A DNA stretch of 64,000 bases from Glutamicibacter halophytocola (GCF_001302565.1 NZ_CP012750.1:744001-808000), one strand, 5' to 3'. Counted from the first letter of the stretch, positions 1 through 9,852 are shown. The notes: generated by a model not told the origin, from the letters alone. Numbers and translations are program-made.

Positions 1-1439
1 TCCATCAGCTCGCCGGCAAAAGGCAGCTGGTCTTCGCTCAGCGAGCACGCCGAAGCGATTGCCCGGCGTGCTGCGATGGACCGGTCATCAATATTGCTGG
101 CGCGGCGTTGATAGGAGCGGATCTGCTCGGCCAGCGTCTCGGCGCGCTTGCGCAAATTGACCAGCGATGCCATGGCTTCATATTCCACGGTTTGCGCGTC
201 GTGGGTGATCGAAGACAGCTGCTGCAAAGTGCGGGCCGCATTGGCACGCAACTCATCCAAGCCGGTGGCGGAGAACTCAAAGCTCAAACCAGCATCTGTC
301 GCCTGTTGCTGCAGGGCGCGAAGGGCATTTTCCTTTTCGCTCAGCGCCTTTCGAGCAACGTCGGCCTCGCGCTCCAGAAGCATGAGCGAGGCGGAACCGG
401 CCGAATCGTGCGCCGCTTCCAAGGACTGCAACTGGTCATCGAGCTGCTCCTTGCGCGCTCGAAGTTCCCCTTCTTCGATCTGCAGGGCAGCTAGTTCGCT
501 CTGGTGGGAGGAGAGATCATTGCGCATCACCAGCTGGCGGACCTGGGCTTCCAGGGCCTGCACGTCGCTGTCCAGCAGGTGGCGGGTTTCGGCGATTTTC
601 TTGGCCAACTGGCGGTAGGCCAGATCCTGCTGGGGAACCTCGGCCAGCGCGTCACGCTGGGCACGGGCGGTGTCCAATTGGCGATAGATGCCGCGAAGGT
701 GCGCGAAGTCCTCAACTGCCGCCGCGGCGGCTTTGAGTGTTGCCGGTTCTTCGAGAACTTCATGGCGGAAGAACTGGTTGACGCCTTTGGCCAGGCCCTT
801 GCCGTTCTGCAGGGTGCGCAACAAGGCAAAGGCCTTATCGCTTTCCACCCCGAGGCGGCGGCGAAGACGCTCAATAAACGCCTTGTGGGTATCGAAGGCT
901 TCGGTGGGTGCTAGCGCCTTGGATAGCGAGGAAACGGTGAAGCGGCGCGGCCCGTGGTTCTCCAGCTCAGCAATATCCACCTTGCCTTCGCACAACAGGT
1001 AGTGCTTGGAAACTTGGCCTTCCAGCCCAGCATCGGGCAGATCAAAAACGGCCCCGGCAGTCACCGTATTGCCCATGCCGTCCTCGTAGCTGAGGATGAT
1101 GGCGCTCCAGGTGGCGCCCGGACGCTGGTAAACGGTGCCTTCGCTGGTCTTGAATTGGCGTCCGCGCATATAGGAGAAGGTGGTGCGCCGGTCTTCGCGG
1201 GTGGCCGCGTCGTTAGCTGATTCATTGAGGCGGGGAGTCGCGAAAAATACGTGGCCCATGGCGTCGAACAGGGTGGATTTGCCAACACCGGGGTGCCCGG
1301 TGACCAGTGTCCCGGCCCGGTCCACGGACAGGTCGTGCAGCCCGTGGAAGGTACCCCAGTTAACGATCTGCACCCGGCTGAGGCGATGCTGGCCGGGGTT
1401 GATCGCGCCGCCCAGCGGAAGAGTCATTTCAATGCTCAT
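1..1439 (-). CDS. jetC: Wadjet JetC-like SMC ATPase (partial, C-terminus off window)
   Basis: The N-terminal 479 codons of a large P-loop ATPase are seen; the rest lies beyond the left edge. A Walker A motif GHPGVGKST sits at residues 48-56, followed by a globular part and then long Glu/Arg/Ala-rich heptads (about residues 270-470) typical of an SMC/MukB-like coiled coil. The ATG at 1439 lies three bases after the jetB stop, so the two are co-transcribed and probably translationally coupled. In Wadjet systems JetC is the SMC motor that loads on and extrudes circular plasmid DNA with JetA and JetB. The identity rests on this N-terminus plus the two upstream genes. A jetD nuclease gene would be expected just outside the window; that is inference. 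Confidence 0.85.
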   Translation of the reverse strand, partial: MSIEMTLPLGGAINPGQHRLSRVQIVNWGTFHGLHDLSVDRAGTLVTGHPGVGKSTLFDAMGHVFFATPRLNESANDAATREDRRTTFSYMRGRQFKTSEGTVYQRPGATWSAIILSYEDGMGNTVTAGAVFDLPDAGLEGQVSKHYLLCEGKVDIAELENHGPRRFTVSSLSKALAPTEAFDTHKAFIERLRRRLGVESDKAFALLRTLQNGKGLAKGVNQFFRHEVLEEPATLKAAAAAVEDFAHLRGIYRQLDTARAQRDALAEVPQQDLAYRQLAKKIAETRHLLDSDVQALEAQVRQLVMRNDLSSHQSELAALQIEEGELRARKEQLDDQLQSLEAAHDSAGSASLMLLEREADVARKALSEKENALRALQQQATDAGLSFEFSATGLDELRANAARTLQQLSSITHDAQTVEYEAMASLVNLRKRAETLAEQIRSYQRRASNIDDRSIAARRAIASACSLSEDQLPFAGELM

Positions 1440-1442
1440 CGG

Positions 1443-2129
1443 TTACTCCTGCACCAACTCGGGGGACTGTTCAGCAAGTTCATCGTTGTCGTCGGGCGAA
1501 AGGTTAAAAGCCGGCTCGTTGGCATCAATCGCCGCGATGTAGCGCGGAATGTCTTGAATGCTGCTTAGCGGCAGTGCCATGGCCAACGCCGGAGAGATGC
1601 GGAATTCGTTCTCCAGCTCGGTGCTGGTCAGCAATCGCAGGGATTGCAGACGGGAGATGGCGGCATCACAGGATTCGGCAAATCGCTTGTCATCACGGTC
1701 AGCGGCCTGACGGTGCTCGGCCAGGATCTCGTGCATGGTGGCCCGTGAGGCCACCGCGTCGCTGCCGTTGCCGGAGTTCTGCTCCAGCAAAAGCCGAAGG
1801 CGCAGGGCCAAGAGGGTTTCATCGCGTTTCAGCGGACGGCGAGGCGCGATCGGCGCGGTGTGGACCTGGTCAATCTGGACCGGGGACAGCATCGCAATTT
1901 TGCGGTCCATATCCATGGTCAACGCCAAGAAGATCTCCGAGAAGTAATCGGTGATCGTCTGCTGCTGATCAAGCAAGAGCTGCCATGCGGAGGCATCCAC
2001 CGTGCCATCAAGGTAGGGTCCACGCAAGAGGCGAACCAGCAATTGGCGCAACGGCAGGGAGTATTTTCCGGTATCACCGTCGAACAGCGGTTCGGCGATC
2101 GGTGCGGCGTAGGCATCGCTCGTGGTCAT
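1443..2129 (-). CDS. jetB: Wadjet JetB-like protein (DUF4194 family)
   Basis: A 228-residue soluble protein of the DUF4194 family, the MukE-like kleisin-interacting subunit of Wadjet condensins. The family pattern is visible in the N-terminal winged-helix part (LPLRQLLVRLLRGPYLDG) and in the helical middle with ALTMDMDRKIAMLSPVQID. The length is normal for the family. The start overlaps the jetA stop by four bases (ATGA) and jetC starts three bases after its stop, so the three genes form one tight operon. The C-terminal tail is acidic and probably disordered. The call relies on family recognition supported by gene order. Confidence 0.85.
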   Translation of the reverse strand: MTTSDAYAAPIAEPLFDGDTGKYSLPLRQLLVRLLRGPYLDGTVDASAWQLLLDQQQTITDYFSEIFLALTMDMDRKIAMLSPVQIDQVHTAPIAPRRPLKRDETLLALRLRLLLEQNSGNGSDAVASRATMHEILAEHRQAADRDDKRFAESCDAAISRLQSLRLLTSTELENEFRISPALAMALPLSSIQDIPRYIAAIDANEPAFNLSPDDNDELAEQSPELVQE

Positions 2130-3586
2130 AGCGGCTCCTTCGTGAAGCTTAAGGCGGGCAGGATGGCGGTTCTCAGGGAACCATCAAGTTGCTGGAAATC
2201 GATGTTGACCAATTCAGCCTCGTTGAGCGATTCGCCATTGGTGCGTCCAATCTCAACCAGTGCGCGGATGGTATTCAAATGCCGATGCTCATCGTCCAAA
2301 GCGGCGAATACTTCATCCATGCGCACTGCTCCGGCTGGCGCGTGGTTCAACTGCCGGGTAATCGACTCGCGCAGCAATGGCATATTGGCTTGTGGCGTCG
2401 CGGGACTGCGGACAATGTCGGCCTCGCTGAATTCCGGTGCCTGGGCCAGCGGGGGAGGCGCAACATGTTCGGACGGATCGTAGATCCCCAAGCCGGAGAG
2501 CGTCATCAGCTGTGGAGTGTACAGATCCATCGGGGCCAGGCCGCTGCGCGGCTTGAGCGCCGACGACTTGGTGATGGCCAGCTCGGCTTGCCTGACAGCC
2601 TGGCGCAGAAGCTCCGCCTGCTTGTAGTCCTCGGACTGGACGAACGCATGCAGGGATTCGGAAAGCTTGCCGTAGGACGCATGGACTTCGGCCGCCTGCC
2701 GGCGCAGCTCGCGCAGCAGGTTGGTGAGGATTTGGCGCTCGGTGGCATCGAGGTCGTCAACAAATTCGCGTTCGAGCACTTCTGCTAACGCTGAACGGAA
2801 GCGCTGCTGGGCATCGGGAGAATTCAGGAATTCGGTGAACCCGCTGAAGGTTTCCCCTTCAGCGGTTGAGCGCAATTGGCGATCGGCTTCGAGCACCTGG
2901 CCCACCGCGACGCCCTTGGCGGTAGAAGCATCGAGGATGCCTTCGCGAAGGGAGTGCAGCATGTCTTGGACACCATCGCGCATGCGGCGGAAGTCCGCAG
3001 GAAGGCTGGAGGCGAGGTCCAACAGCGAACGCGTTGCGGACAAGGCTGTTGTGCGCGAGAGCACCGCGGGATCATCCCCGCTGCGCAACTGCTCAATTTG
3101 TGCCCGGCGTTGGGCGATCTGGGATTCCAAGGCGCGGATTCGGGCTTCAGGATCCGGGTCCGTTTCATGCACCAGGGATTCCAGCGATGAAAGCAAGGTG
3201 TTCAATCGCGAGGAGTTCAGGTGGGAATCGTCGGTGGAAAAATCTGAGAGGAAGCGCAATGTGCGCAGGGTCTGCGCGCTGGGCTCATAAACGAATCGCC
3301 CATCGATCAGCGGTCGCGCGAGAATTCCTTGCTTGACCCAGGTCTCGGCAAAATCCTGGGCAGAGTATGACTGCGGAATCTGCTCGTCGCTTTGACGCGC
3401 CTGCTTCAAGAACGAATCCAATGAAGCATGGAACAGCTCTAGCGCTACGCGGGAGCGATCGGCGGTGAACTCGGCTCGGATGAAGGCAACCGCCCATGGT
3501 TGGGCCGTCAGAAGACGATATGCTGCCGAGCCTTTGAACTGTTGAGCTTGAAGCCACAAACTATTCGCGCGGTGCGAGGGCTGCAT
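2126..3586 (-). CDS. jetA: Wadjet JetA-like protein (DUF3375 family)
   Basis: A 486-residue DUF3375 protein, the MukF-like kleisin subunit of the Wadjet anti-plasmid complex. The N-terminus carries the family signature region FKGSAAYRLLTAQPWAVAF, followed by a winged-helix segment (WVKQGILARPLIDGRFVYEP) and long helices around residues 145-340. It is the first gene of the jetABC operon. The ATG at 3586 is preceded by AAGGA at normal spacing. In Wadjet type I the order is jetA-jetB-jetC-jetD, which fits here up to the window edge. The gene is complete with no frameshift. Confidence 0.88.
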   Translation of the reverse strand: MQPSHRANSLWLQAQQFKGSAAYRLLTAQPWAVAFIRAEFTADRSRVALELFHASLDSFLKQARQSDEQIPQSYSAQDFAETWVKQGILARPLIDGRFVYEPSAQTLRTLRFLSDFSTDDSHLNSSRLNTLLSSLESLVHETDPDPEARIRALESQIAQRRAQIEQLRSGDDPAVLSRTTALSATRSLLDLASSLPADFRRMRDGVQDMLHSLREGILDASTAKGVAVGQVLEADRQLRSTAEGETFSGFTEFLNSPDAQQRFRSALAEVLEREFVDDLDATERQILTNLLRELRRQAAEVHASYGKLSESLHAFVQSEDYKQAELLRQAVRQAELAITKSSALKPRSGLAPMDLYTPQLMTLSGLGIYDPSEHVAPPPLAQAPEFSEADIVRSPATPQANMPLLRESITRQLNHAPAGAVRMDEVFAALDDEHRHLNTIRALVEIGRTNGESLNEAELVNIDFQQLDGSLRTAILPALSFTKEPL

Positions 3587-3810
3587 GTACTTCCTTGATC
3601 TTTAGGACGCCTAACTAAACAATTCTAAATCATCGGCCTCAACAGTAAATGTGAATCCATTGCTCCTGCCCGTTAATCCCGGGCCTTGAGAAAGAATCAG
3701 TTGCCGGGGGTGTTGCCAAAACCTCATTCTGTGTAGGGTCGAATTATGAAGATGACAACCTGTTTTCTGTCAGCTCATAGCCAAGACAGAATGCACGGAG
3801 GGGGCAATCA

Positions 3811-5067
3811 ATGAAGTCCTTGCGCTTAGCAGTATCCGTCGGCCTTGCCATGGCGTTGGCAGCCTGTAGCGCGCAAACCACCCCGGAAACCCCGAGCTCG
3901 GATTCTGCCGCACCGGAGCAATCACAACAGGAACAACAGCGCGTCAGCAGCGTTAAAGCCGAAATCAACAGGCTCGCTGATGGCTATGACTATGACGCCG
4001 CGATAAAACTTGCCAAGAAAGACAGTGACGACAGCCTGTCTTCAATGGTCGCCGGCCTCGAAGACGAGAAAGAACACACCACGGCGTGGGATCAGCCGGA
4101 TAAAATTCCGCACTTGTTTTTCCACTCGCTCATTGTGGACACCGACCGCGCCTTCGACAAGGAAAGCAGTTCTGCTGGATACGAAGACTACATGGTGACC
4201 CAAAAGGAATTTTCCGCGATCCTTTCATCGCTTTATGCAAAAGACTATGTACTGGTCAATCCGCATGACTTCGCTGGCCTCAATAAGCAGAAGAAGATGG
4301 AATATCGAAAGATCATGCTCCCCAAAGGCAAAAAGCCCCTGGTGCTTTCCGTTGATGATGTCAGCTACTACGAATATATGGAAGGCGATGGCTTCGCCAG
4401 CAAGCTGGTGCTTGATGAAGATGGCAAAGTCCGCAACGAATATGTCGATGCTGCCGGTAAAAAACACGTCGGTGCCTACGACGTGACCACGATGGTTGAC
4501 GACTTCATCAACAAGCACCCGGACTTCACCTATCGCGGAGCACGAGGTTTGGTAGCAATGACCGGCTATAACGGCGTGTTCGGCTACCGCACCTCTGCGA
4601 GCCAGTATCCGAATAACAAGAATCTGAAAGAAGATCAGGAAAAGGCTACTGCGATCGCAAAATCCATGAAGGAAACCGGTTGGGTCTTCGCGTCGCATTC
4701 ATGGGGCCACATCCAGACTGGAACGGTGAGCATGGGTCGGCTGGAACGCGATACCAAGCTTTGGAAAAAAGAGGTTGAACCGATCGTTGGAGCGACAGAC
4801 CAGTTCATTTATCCTTTTGGCTCTGACATAGCGCACACCAGCGAATATTCGGGTCCCCGCTATGAGTACCTGAAGAAACAAGGGTTCAGGTACTTCTATG
4901 GCGTGGATGGCACCACAGAATCCTGGATGCAGCAGCGCTCAGATTATCAGCGCCAAATGCGCATCAACGTTGATGGGCTGCAATTTGCCAAGGAAGAAAG
5001 GGGCGACCGCCCGGTCCTGGGTTCCTTCTTCGACGTTGAAAAAGTCATCGACCCGGCCAGGAAATGA
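3811..5067 (+). CDS. Secreted lipoprotein with polysaccharide deacetylase-like (NodB) domain
   Basis: A 418-residue predicted lipoprotein: a type II signal peptide ends in the lipobox LAAC (Cys19), followed by a Ser/Gln-rich linker. The rest matches the polysaccharide deacetylase fold: a first strand at IPHLFFHSLIVD, the metal-binding Asp pair in LVLSVDDVSYYE, and the histidine motif ASHSWGHI at about residue 299. These D-D and HxxxH elements are the metal ligands in NodB-type enzymes, so hydrolysis of acyl groups on wall or envelope glycans is likely. The substrate cannot be told. The ATG at 3811 follows GGAGGGGG. It is divergent from jetA, with a 224-base spacer. Confidence 0.75.
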   Translation: MKSLRLAVSVGLAMALAACSAQTTPETPSSDSAAPEQSQQEQQRVSSVKAEINRLADGYDYDAAIKLAKKDSDDSLSSMVAGLEDEKEHTTAWDQPDKIPHLFFHSLIVDTDRAFDKESSSAGYEDYMVTQKEFSAILSSLYAKDYVLVNPHDFAGLNKQKKMEYRKIMLPKGKKPLVLSVDDVSYYEYMEGDGFASKLVLDEDGKVRNEYVDAAGKKHVGAYDVTTMVDDFINKHPDFTYRGARGLVAMTGYNGVFGYRTSASQYPNNKNLKEDQEKATAIAKSMKETGWVFASHSWGHIQTGTVSMGRLERDTKLWKKEVEPIVGATDQFIYPFGSDIAHTSEYSGPRYEYLKKQGFRYFYGVDGTTESWMQQRSDYQRQMRINVDGLQFAKEERGDRPVLGSFFDVEKVIDPARK

Positions 5068-5087
5068 GCGGATCGATGAGCACCAAC

Positions 5088-8000
5088 CTACAACGCCATG
5101 AACGCACCGAGTTGTGACAGTGCCTGCGGGGAAGACGGCAGATAATCGGTGAGCCGCTCGCTGCGCACGATAATCGCTTTCCACTGTCCTCGGGAGACGG
5201 CGACGTTAACCCGGTTTCGATTCAAGAGGAACTCGATGCCTCGAGAAGCATCGTCCGCGCTGGAGCAGGCCATGGTCATCAAGACAATCGGCGCTTCTTG
5301 GCCCTGGAACTTGTCCACAGTCCCGACTTTGACCGCGTCCAGCCCCTTCGAGGCTAGTACCTCGCGAACCAGATTGACCTGGGCGTTGTATGCGGCGACT
5401 ACCAGCATGTCGGTGGGTTCCAACGCTCGTTGGGGTTTACCGGGGCCGGGAGTCCACAGCATGCCAAGATGATCGCGAACTAGCTGGGCGATGGTTTCGG
5501 CTTCCTCGACTGAGCTAACGGTGTTGCCACGGTGCGCGACCAGCGTAGTGCTCACTCCCGCAGGCGTGCCTTCAAGCACACGCTGACCCGCAGCCGGGGC
5601 CGAAAACAGCTGGTGGTCATAGCTCAAGGCCGAAACCTTGGCACATAGTTCCGGGTGCATGCGCCTTGAAGCAGCCAGGAAATAGCCCAGCTGTGGCGGC
5701 AGCACGGGTTCGCCAGCAGAGAGCCACCCCAAGGCCGATTCGTCAACGGGCTGCGGATGCGATCCCTGGGTAACCTGGGGCAGCTGTTGCGGATCGCCGA
5801 GCAGCAAAAGGTTGCGCGAAGCTCGGGAGACGGCCAAGGTATTAGCCAGCGAGAACTGGCCGGCCTCGTCGATGACCAGCAAGTCGAGACTGCCAGCGGG
5901 CACCTTGGACCCGGTGAGGGTCCAAGCCGTGCCGCCAATGAGCGCGCCATCGGCCGAACCCAGAACTTCAGAGATCGAGTCCTTGGAGGTTCCGGCCCAC
6001 GGTACTGGATCCTTGTGCTTGACCTCCTTGGCGACTACTTCCGGGTCTACCCCCGCCTCGACTGCTTTGCGCAACACATTTTCAACCACTGCGTGGGACT
6101 GGGCCACGACCCCGACTTTCCATCCTTCATTGATCAGCTCGCGGATCACGTGGGAAGCCACGAAGGTTTTTCCAGTGCCGGGAGGACCTTGGACGGCAAG
6201 GTATGAATGGTCAAGATCTTTCAACGACTCCACGACCGCTTGATAGATCTGGGGCTGGCCGTCGGCCACCATCGGTGCTGCGGGTGCCGTGAGCGTTTTG
6301 AATCGCGGGGCGGTACGGCGCAAGATATCGATTCCCGGCTGTTGCGGCAGAACCGGGACAGTGGATCCGACTTTTTGGGCAATCTCCAGCAGGGCATCAT
6401 CGATGCTCTTGGTCATCAACGGCTTATCGGGAGTCAACGCCATGGGAAGTGAACCGTAGGGAGGGATCTTGCCGCTCGATTTTTCAGAGACGATAATCCA
6501 CCCTTCACCAACTTCCACCACAGTTGCATTAAATGCTCCTCCACGAAGCGACTGGTCGACTTCCATGCCCTCAGGCAGAGGGGCCGTAAACATGGCAAAT
6601 ACCGATGACCCGGGGGAGAGCAGCGAACCTTCGGCCAGCGCGCCGTTGAGCTTGGTGATCCGTGCGAAGGTCCGGGCCCGTTCGGTGGGCTTGTGCCAGT
6701 CTTCGAGGACTTCGGCGCTATCCACCGAGAAAACTCCGCGGACATCGCTCCAGTCATCAATTGGTGCGGAGAGCCGGTCGAAGTGCTCCCACCAAAACTG
6801 CTTTTTCTCCCGGCGGTTATAGCCGGTAGCGGCAGCCACCATGGCGATGGCGCGGTCGTCATCACTGAGTGCCTGTCCCTGGGGAAGGTTTGCCAGGTAG
6901 TCCTGCAAACGCAGTTCTTCCGCGCTGGGCTCGTACTGTTCTTTGGATTCCTCCTGCAATGGAATAGCAGGAAGGCTTTGAGACTGGTGTTCTTCGAGGG
7001 AAAGCAGCCAGTCGCGCAAGCGCAGGGTCGAGAGGCAGTCGTACTCGTTGTAGTCGGCAATCGAAGCCAGTATCTCGTTGGCTGTGGGAGTATCGTGCGC
7101 ATCGCGTGCCTGCATGTACTGTGCGTAGGCAACTACTGAGGCGCCGGCATCGGTGACGTCTCCGGCGCGCAGATGCTGGCCCATGTATAGCGGCTCAAGT
7201 TTCTTGATGGAGTAGGAACGGGTGGAGACTACCAAGGAATTCCGGACGGTTTCATACAGGTCCACGAGGAGGTTCTCGCGCAGCCAGGTATCGACTTCTT
7301 CTTCACCCGCGATGTGCACCTGCGAGAGCTTGCGCAGGGCGCTCTTTTCGTAAGCGGCGTAGTGGTAGATCTTCATGTTCGGATACCGCTGCCGGCGTTG
7401 CTGAACGTAGCCGATGAAATCCAGGAACGCCTGGCGTTCCTCGGCGCGGCTGTGCGCCCAGAAGGGCTTGAACACCGGTTCCCCGGTGTCATGTTCGATG
7501 ACTCCGAACAGGTATTCCAAACCCCACGAACCGTCGGCACGATCCTGATATAGCGGGTCGCCTTCAAAATCAAAGAAAATATCGCCGGTGTCGGGAGCAG
7601 GAAGCTGCGAAATGGTTTGGCTGGATTTGACCCTGAAACTGACGCCTTGGACCTCTCCATCAACGCGGCCCAACCCAAGCTGCATTTGCGCCTGATCGAT
7701 TATTCGAGCCAGCGAGGATTCAGGCGGTGCTTCCAGGGCAGCTAATTGGTCGATGGTGGATACGCCGCGTTTTCGCAGTTTTTCACGTTGCACCATGGAC
7801 ATTCCCGCCACCAGCAACACGTCTCGGGTTGCCTGGGCTTGCTCAGCGCAGTAATCGCAGCGGCCGCAAATGCGCATCAAATCCGAGTTCCATGCAACCG
7901 GCTCCGAGGAATTGCGATGCTGCTGGATCATCGACAAGAAGCGTGCACGTTGGGCTTGGAAGACCGGAAGCACCTCATCCACGCGGTGAACGGAATGCGT

Positions 8001-8543
8001 GCCGTCTCCGAGGACGAGAGTGGTCTTGGCAGATACTTTGATGCCTTCCGCGATCATCTGATCCGCGTAGGCGGCAACTTGCAACAGGGCGCTGACCCGC
8101 GCGTGGCGAGCCAACTTCGTATCCCAAACAGCCCAGGAACCATCTGGCTGGCGCACCAAGAAGTCGGCGAATCCAATGAAGGAACCATCAAAGAATGTGG
8201 CCTGGAAAATGACATCGGCTCCATTGCGCAAGACTTGCATTGTTTGCTCGTGGGCTGTGCGCAGGCCTTCGGGAGTCATCGTTGGGCGGTCATGGAATTG
8301 CTTGACTCCGGTGCCTTGGGCCGGATCATAGTCGCCGTAGGCTTGCACCAGTTCTTCCAGGACATTGTGTTCGTGGACATCACCGAGGATGGCGGTGCGT
8401 TCCAGCATTTCGTCCCTGGCATTTTCTGCTGCTGGACGGCGGCCAAGTTTCACGTCCAGGAGAAATAACGACTGAAAATTGCAATCGACAGACACGGCAA
8501 GGTCACTGGCTGAGAAGATGAACTGATCCTCTAAAAAGAACAC
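5088..8543 (-). CDS. TM0106-type RecB-like nuclease fused to SF1 helicase
   Basis: A roughly 1151-residue fusion. The N-terminal half resembles the TM0106 group of RecB-like putative nucleases, with a Cys-rich element (ICGRCDYCAEQ) and an RNase H-like exonuclease block starting DIFFDFEGDP. The C-terminal half is a Upf1-like superfamily 1 helicase: Walker A GPPGTGKT, Walker B VIDEAGQ, motif III GDPQQLPQV, motif V VDKFQGQE and motif VI NVAVSRG. Together these suggest a DNA or RNA processing motor with an attached nuclease. I chose GTG at 8543 because family members begin close to FLxDxxxxxSASDL; an in-frame start at 8591 is open but would overlap the upstream gene. It lies 28 bases after the small membrane protein gene, probably in one transcript. 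Confidence 0.82.
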   Translation of the reverse strand: MFFLEDQFIFSASDLAVSVDCNFQSLFLLDVKLGRRPAAENARDEMLERTAILGDVHEHNVLEELVQAYGDYDPAQGTGVKQFHDRPTMTPEGLRTAHEQTMQVLRNGADVIFQATFFDGSFIGFADFLVRQPDGSWAVWDTKLARHARVSALLQVAAYADQMIAEGIKVSAKTTLVLGDGTHSVHRVDEVLPVFQAQRARFLSMIQQHRNSSEPVAWNSDLMRICGRCDYCAEQAQATRDVLLVAGMSMVQREKLRKRGVSTIDQLAALEAPPESSLARIIDQAQMQLGLGRVDGEVQGVSFRVKSSQTISQLPAPDTGDIFFDFEGDPLYQDRADGSWGLEYLFGVIEHDTGEPVFKPFWAHSRAEERQAFLDFIGYVQQRRQRYPNMKIYHYAAYEKSALRKLSQVHIAGEEEVDTWLRENLLVDLYETVRNSLVVSTRSYSIKKLEPLYMGQHLRAGDVTDAGASVVAYAQYMQARDAHDTPTANEILASIADYNEYDCLSTLRLRDWLLSLEEHQSQSLPAIPLQEESKEQYEPSAEELRLQDYLANLPQGQALSDDDRAIAMVAAATGYNRREKKQFWWEHFDRLSAPIDDWSDVRGVFSVDSAEVLEDWHKPTERARTFARITKLNGALAEGSLLSPGSSVFAMFTAPLPEGMEVDQSLRGGAFNATVVEVGEGWIIVSEKSSGKIPPYGSLPMALTPDKPLMTKSIDDALLEIAQKVGSTVPVLPQQPGIDILRRTAPRFKTLTAPAAPMVADGQPQIYQAVVESLKDLDHSYLAVQGPPGTGKTFVASHVIRELINEGWKVGVVAQSHAVVENVLRKAVEAGVDPEVVAKEVKHKDPVPWAGTSKDSISEVLGSADGALIGGTAWTLTGSKVPAGSLDLLVIDEAGQFSLANTLAVSRASRNLLLLGDPQQLPQVTQGSHPQPVDESALGWLSAGEPVLPPQLGYFLAASRRMHPELCAKVSALSYDHQLFSAPAAGQRVLEGTPAGVSTTLVAHRGNTVSSVEEAETIAQLVRDHLGMLWTPGPGKPQRALEPTDMLVVAAYNAQVNLVREVLASKGLDAVKVGTVDKFQGQEAPIVLMTMACSSADDASRGIEFLLNRNRVNVAVSRGQWKAIIVRSERLTDYLPSSPQALSQLGAFMAL

Positions 8544-8571
8544 GGGGCCGGCGCCTTTCGCTGACTGGTAT

Positions 8572-8973
8572 CTACCTAGCCAACGTAGCACCGGCCCCGG
8601 ACAGAATCATTGTTCTGCAGCGTGGACGACGTGGTTCACTGCCTGTATGTTCCCAGGAAATTTCGTCCTTCGACTTCTTGGAACCGCCGAGCAAGAGGGA
8701 GAGCAGGGCCACGCCAGCAGTGACGCTGTTGACCGCTGGCCATGCACCGATCTTCTTTGCCAATGGGTGCGAAGCGCCGAAGCCGCCAACATAAGCGCTA
8801 ATCAGTGCGATTGCCTTGGCTGTGCCTGCATCCTTTTTCCAGATGAGGAACGAGCCAACGCCAGCTGCACCGAGCACCACGGCAGCCAGTGGGCGTTTTT
8901 TGGTGGCGCGGCCGGTAGCGTATCCGCCAGCCAAGCCGGTGACGGCCAATGCGGTTGAAGCTAAGCGAGACAT
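8572..8973 (-). CDS. Small membrane protein of unknown function
   Basis: A 133-residue protein with three or four hydrophobic segments (about residues 5-22, 31-48, 55-72 and 84-101), glycine- and alanine-rich, ending in a charged tail with KKSKDE. I do not recognise a family. The ATG at 8973 is preceded by GGAGGA at good spacing, which favours it over an upstream in-frame ATG at 8997. The last 30 or so residues (SEPRRPRCRT onward) look unlike the rest, so a late frameshift is possible. The helicase gene follows 28 bases downstream. Confidence 0.6.
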   Translation of the reverse strand: MSRLASTALAVTGLAGGYATGRATKKRPLAAVVLGAAGVGSFLIWKKDAGTAKAIALISAYVGGFGASHPLAKKIGAWPAVNSVTAGVALLSLLLGGSKKSKDEISWEHTGSEPRRPRCRTMILSGAGATLAR

Positions 8974-9132
8974 GAAGATCCTCCAAATATTTTGCACAAC
9001 ATCTCGCTATGCAGATTATGCCTTGCACCTGTGATGTTTCCCAGAAGGCAGGTGAAAGGCTGGGTCGGATCTGCTGCATTCCGGAGGTGCTTGCGAGAAT
9101 GGGGAACATCGATGGGCGATTGAGGAGCTCGA

Positions 9133-9852
9133 ATGAATTTGGATATTGCTGAAGCCTGGCATCGCCTGGCACAGCCGGTGGTTGTCGATCTGAACTCATG
9201 GCAATGGCTGATTATTGCTGCTGTGGTGCTGGCGATGGTGATTCCGGCCCCAGCATGGCGCATTACCGGACTGTACTCAACGCTGGTCCACGAACTCGGC
9301 CATATCGTCTCCGCGTTGTTCACCGGAAGATTTGTCACTGGACTGCGGTTGGGGTGGGATCATTCCGGCGAAGTCGTGAGCCGCGGGCGCGGAAAATTCT
9401 CGGTGATTGTTTCAGGGATATTCGGATATCCCGCGCCGTTGTGGGTTTCAGCTTTGATGTTCTGGGCAATTTCCATCGGCTACGCAGGCCAGGCGCTGGG
9501 GATCTACGCGCTCTTCTTCCTGCTTGCACTGATTTTTGTCCGCAACTGGCCGGCATTTGTGGTGTGTACGGTCAGCGCCCTCATCGCCTTGGGTGTCGTC
9601 TTCTTCGCCCCGGTGGACGCCTACCTTTATCTCTCTCTGCTCATCGCAGGATTCTTGCTGATTGCAGGATTGCGTGACTACGCGAAGCTCTTGGCAGTAC
9701 ATACCTGGCGGCGCCGCGACGTGGCCCAGTCCGACGCCTACTTGATTGCCCGGGCAACGCACACCTTTGCTGGCCTGTGGCTCTTGGTGATACTTGCCCT
9801 TGGGGCCGGTGCTCTGTGGTGGGCAAGCAACAGCCTATTGACGTTGTTCTGA
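9133..9852 (+). CDS. M50 family metallopeptidase (membrane)
   Basis: A 239-residue integral membrane protein with the zinc-binding motif HELGH at residues 53-57 in a hydrophobic context, typical of the M50B-like peptidases found across actinobacteria. Five or six further membrane segments follow. These proteins are predicted intramembrane site-2-type proteases; no substrate is indicated here. The gene converges on the YihY/BrkB gene and their 3' ends overlap by 18 bases. The ATG at 9133 follows a GAGGAGC sequence. Confidence 0.8.
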   Translation: MNLDIAEAWHRLAQPVVVDLNSWQWLIIAAVVLAMVIPAPAWRITGLYSTLVHELGHIVSALFTGRFVTGLRLGWDHSGEVVSRGRGKFSVIVSGIFGYPAPLWVSALMFWAISIGYAGQALGIYALFFLLALIFVRNWPAFVVCTVSALIALGVVFFAPVDAYLYLSLLIAGFLLIAGLRDYAKLLAVHTWRRRDVAQSDAYLIARATHTFAGLWLLVILALGAGALWWASNSLLTLF

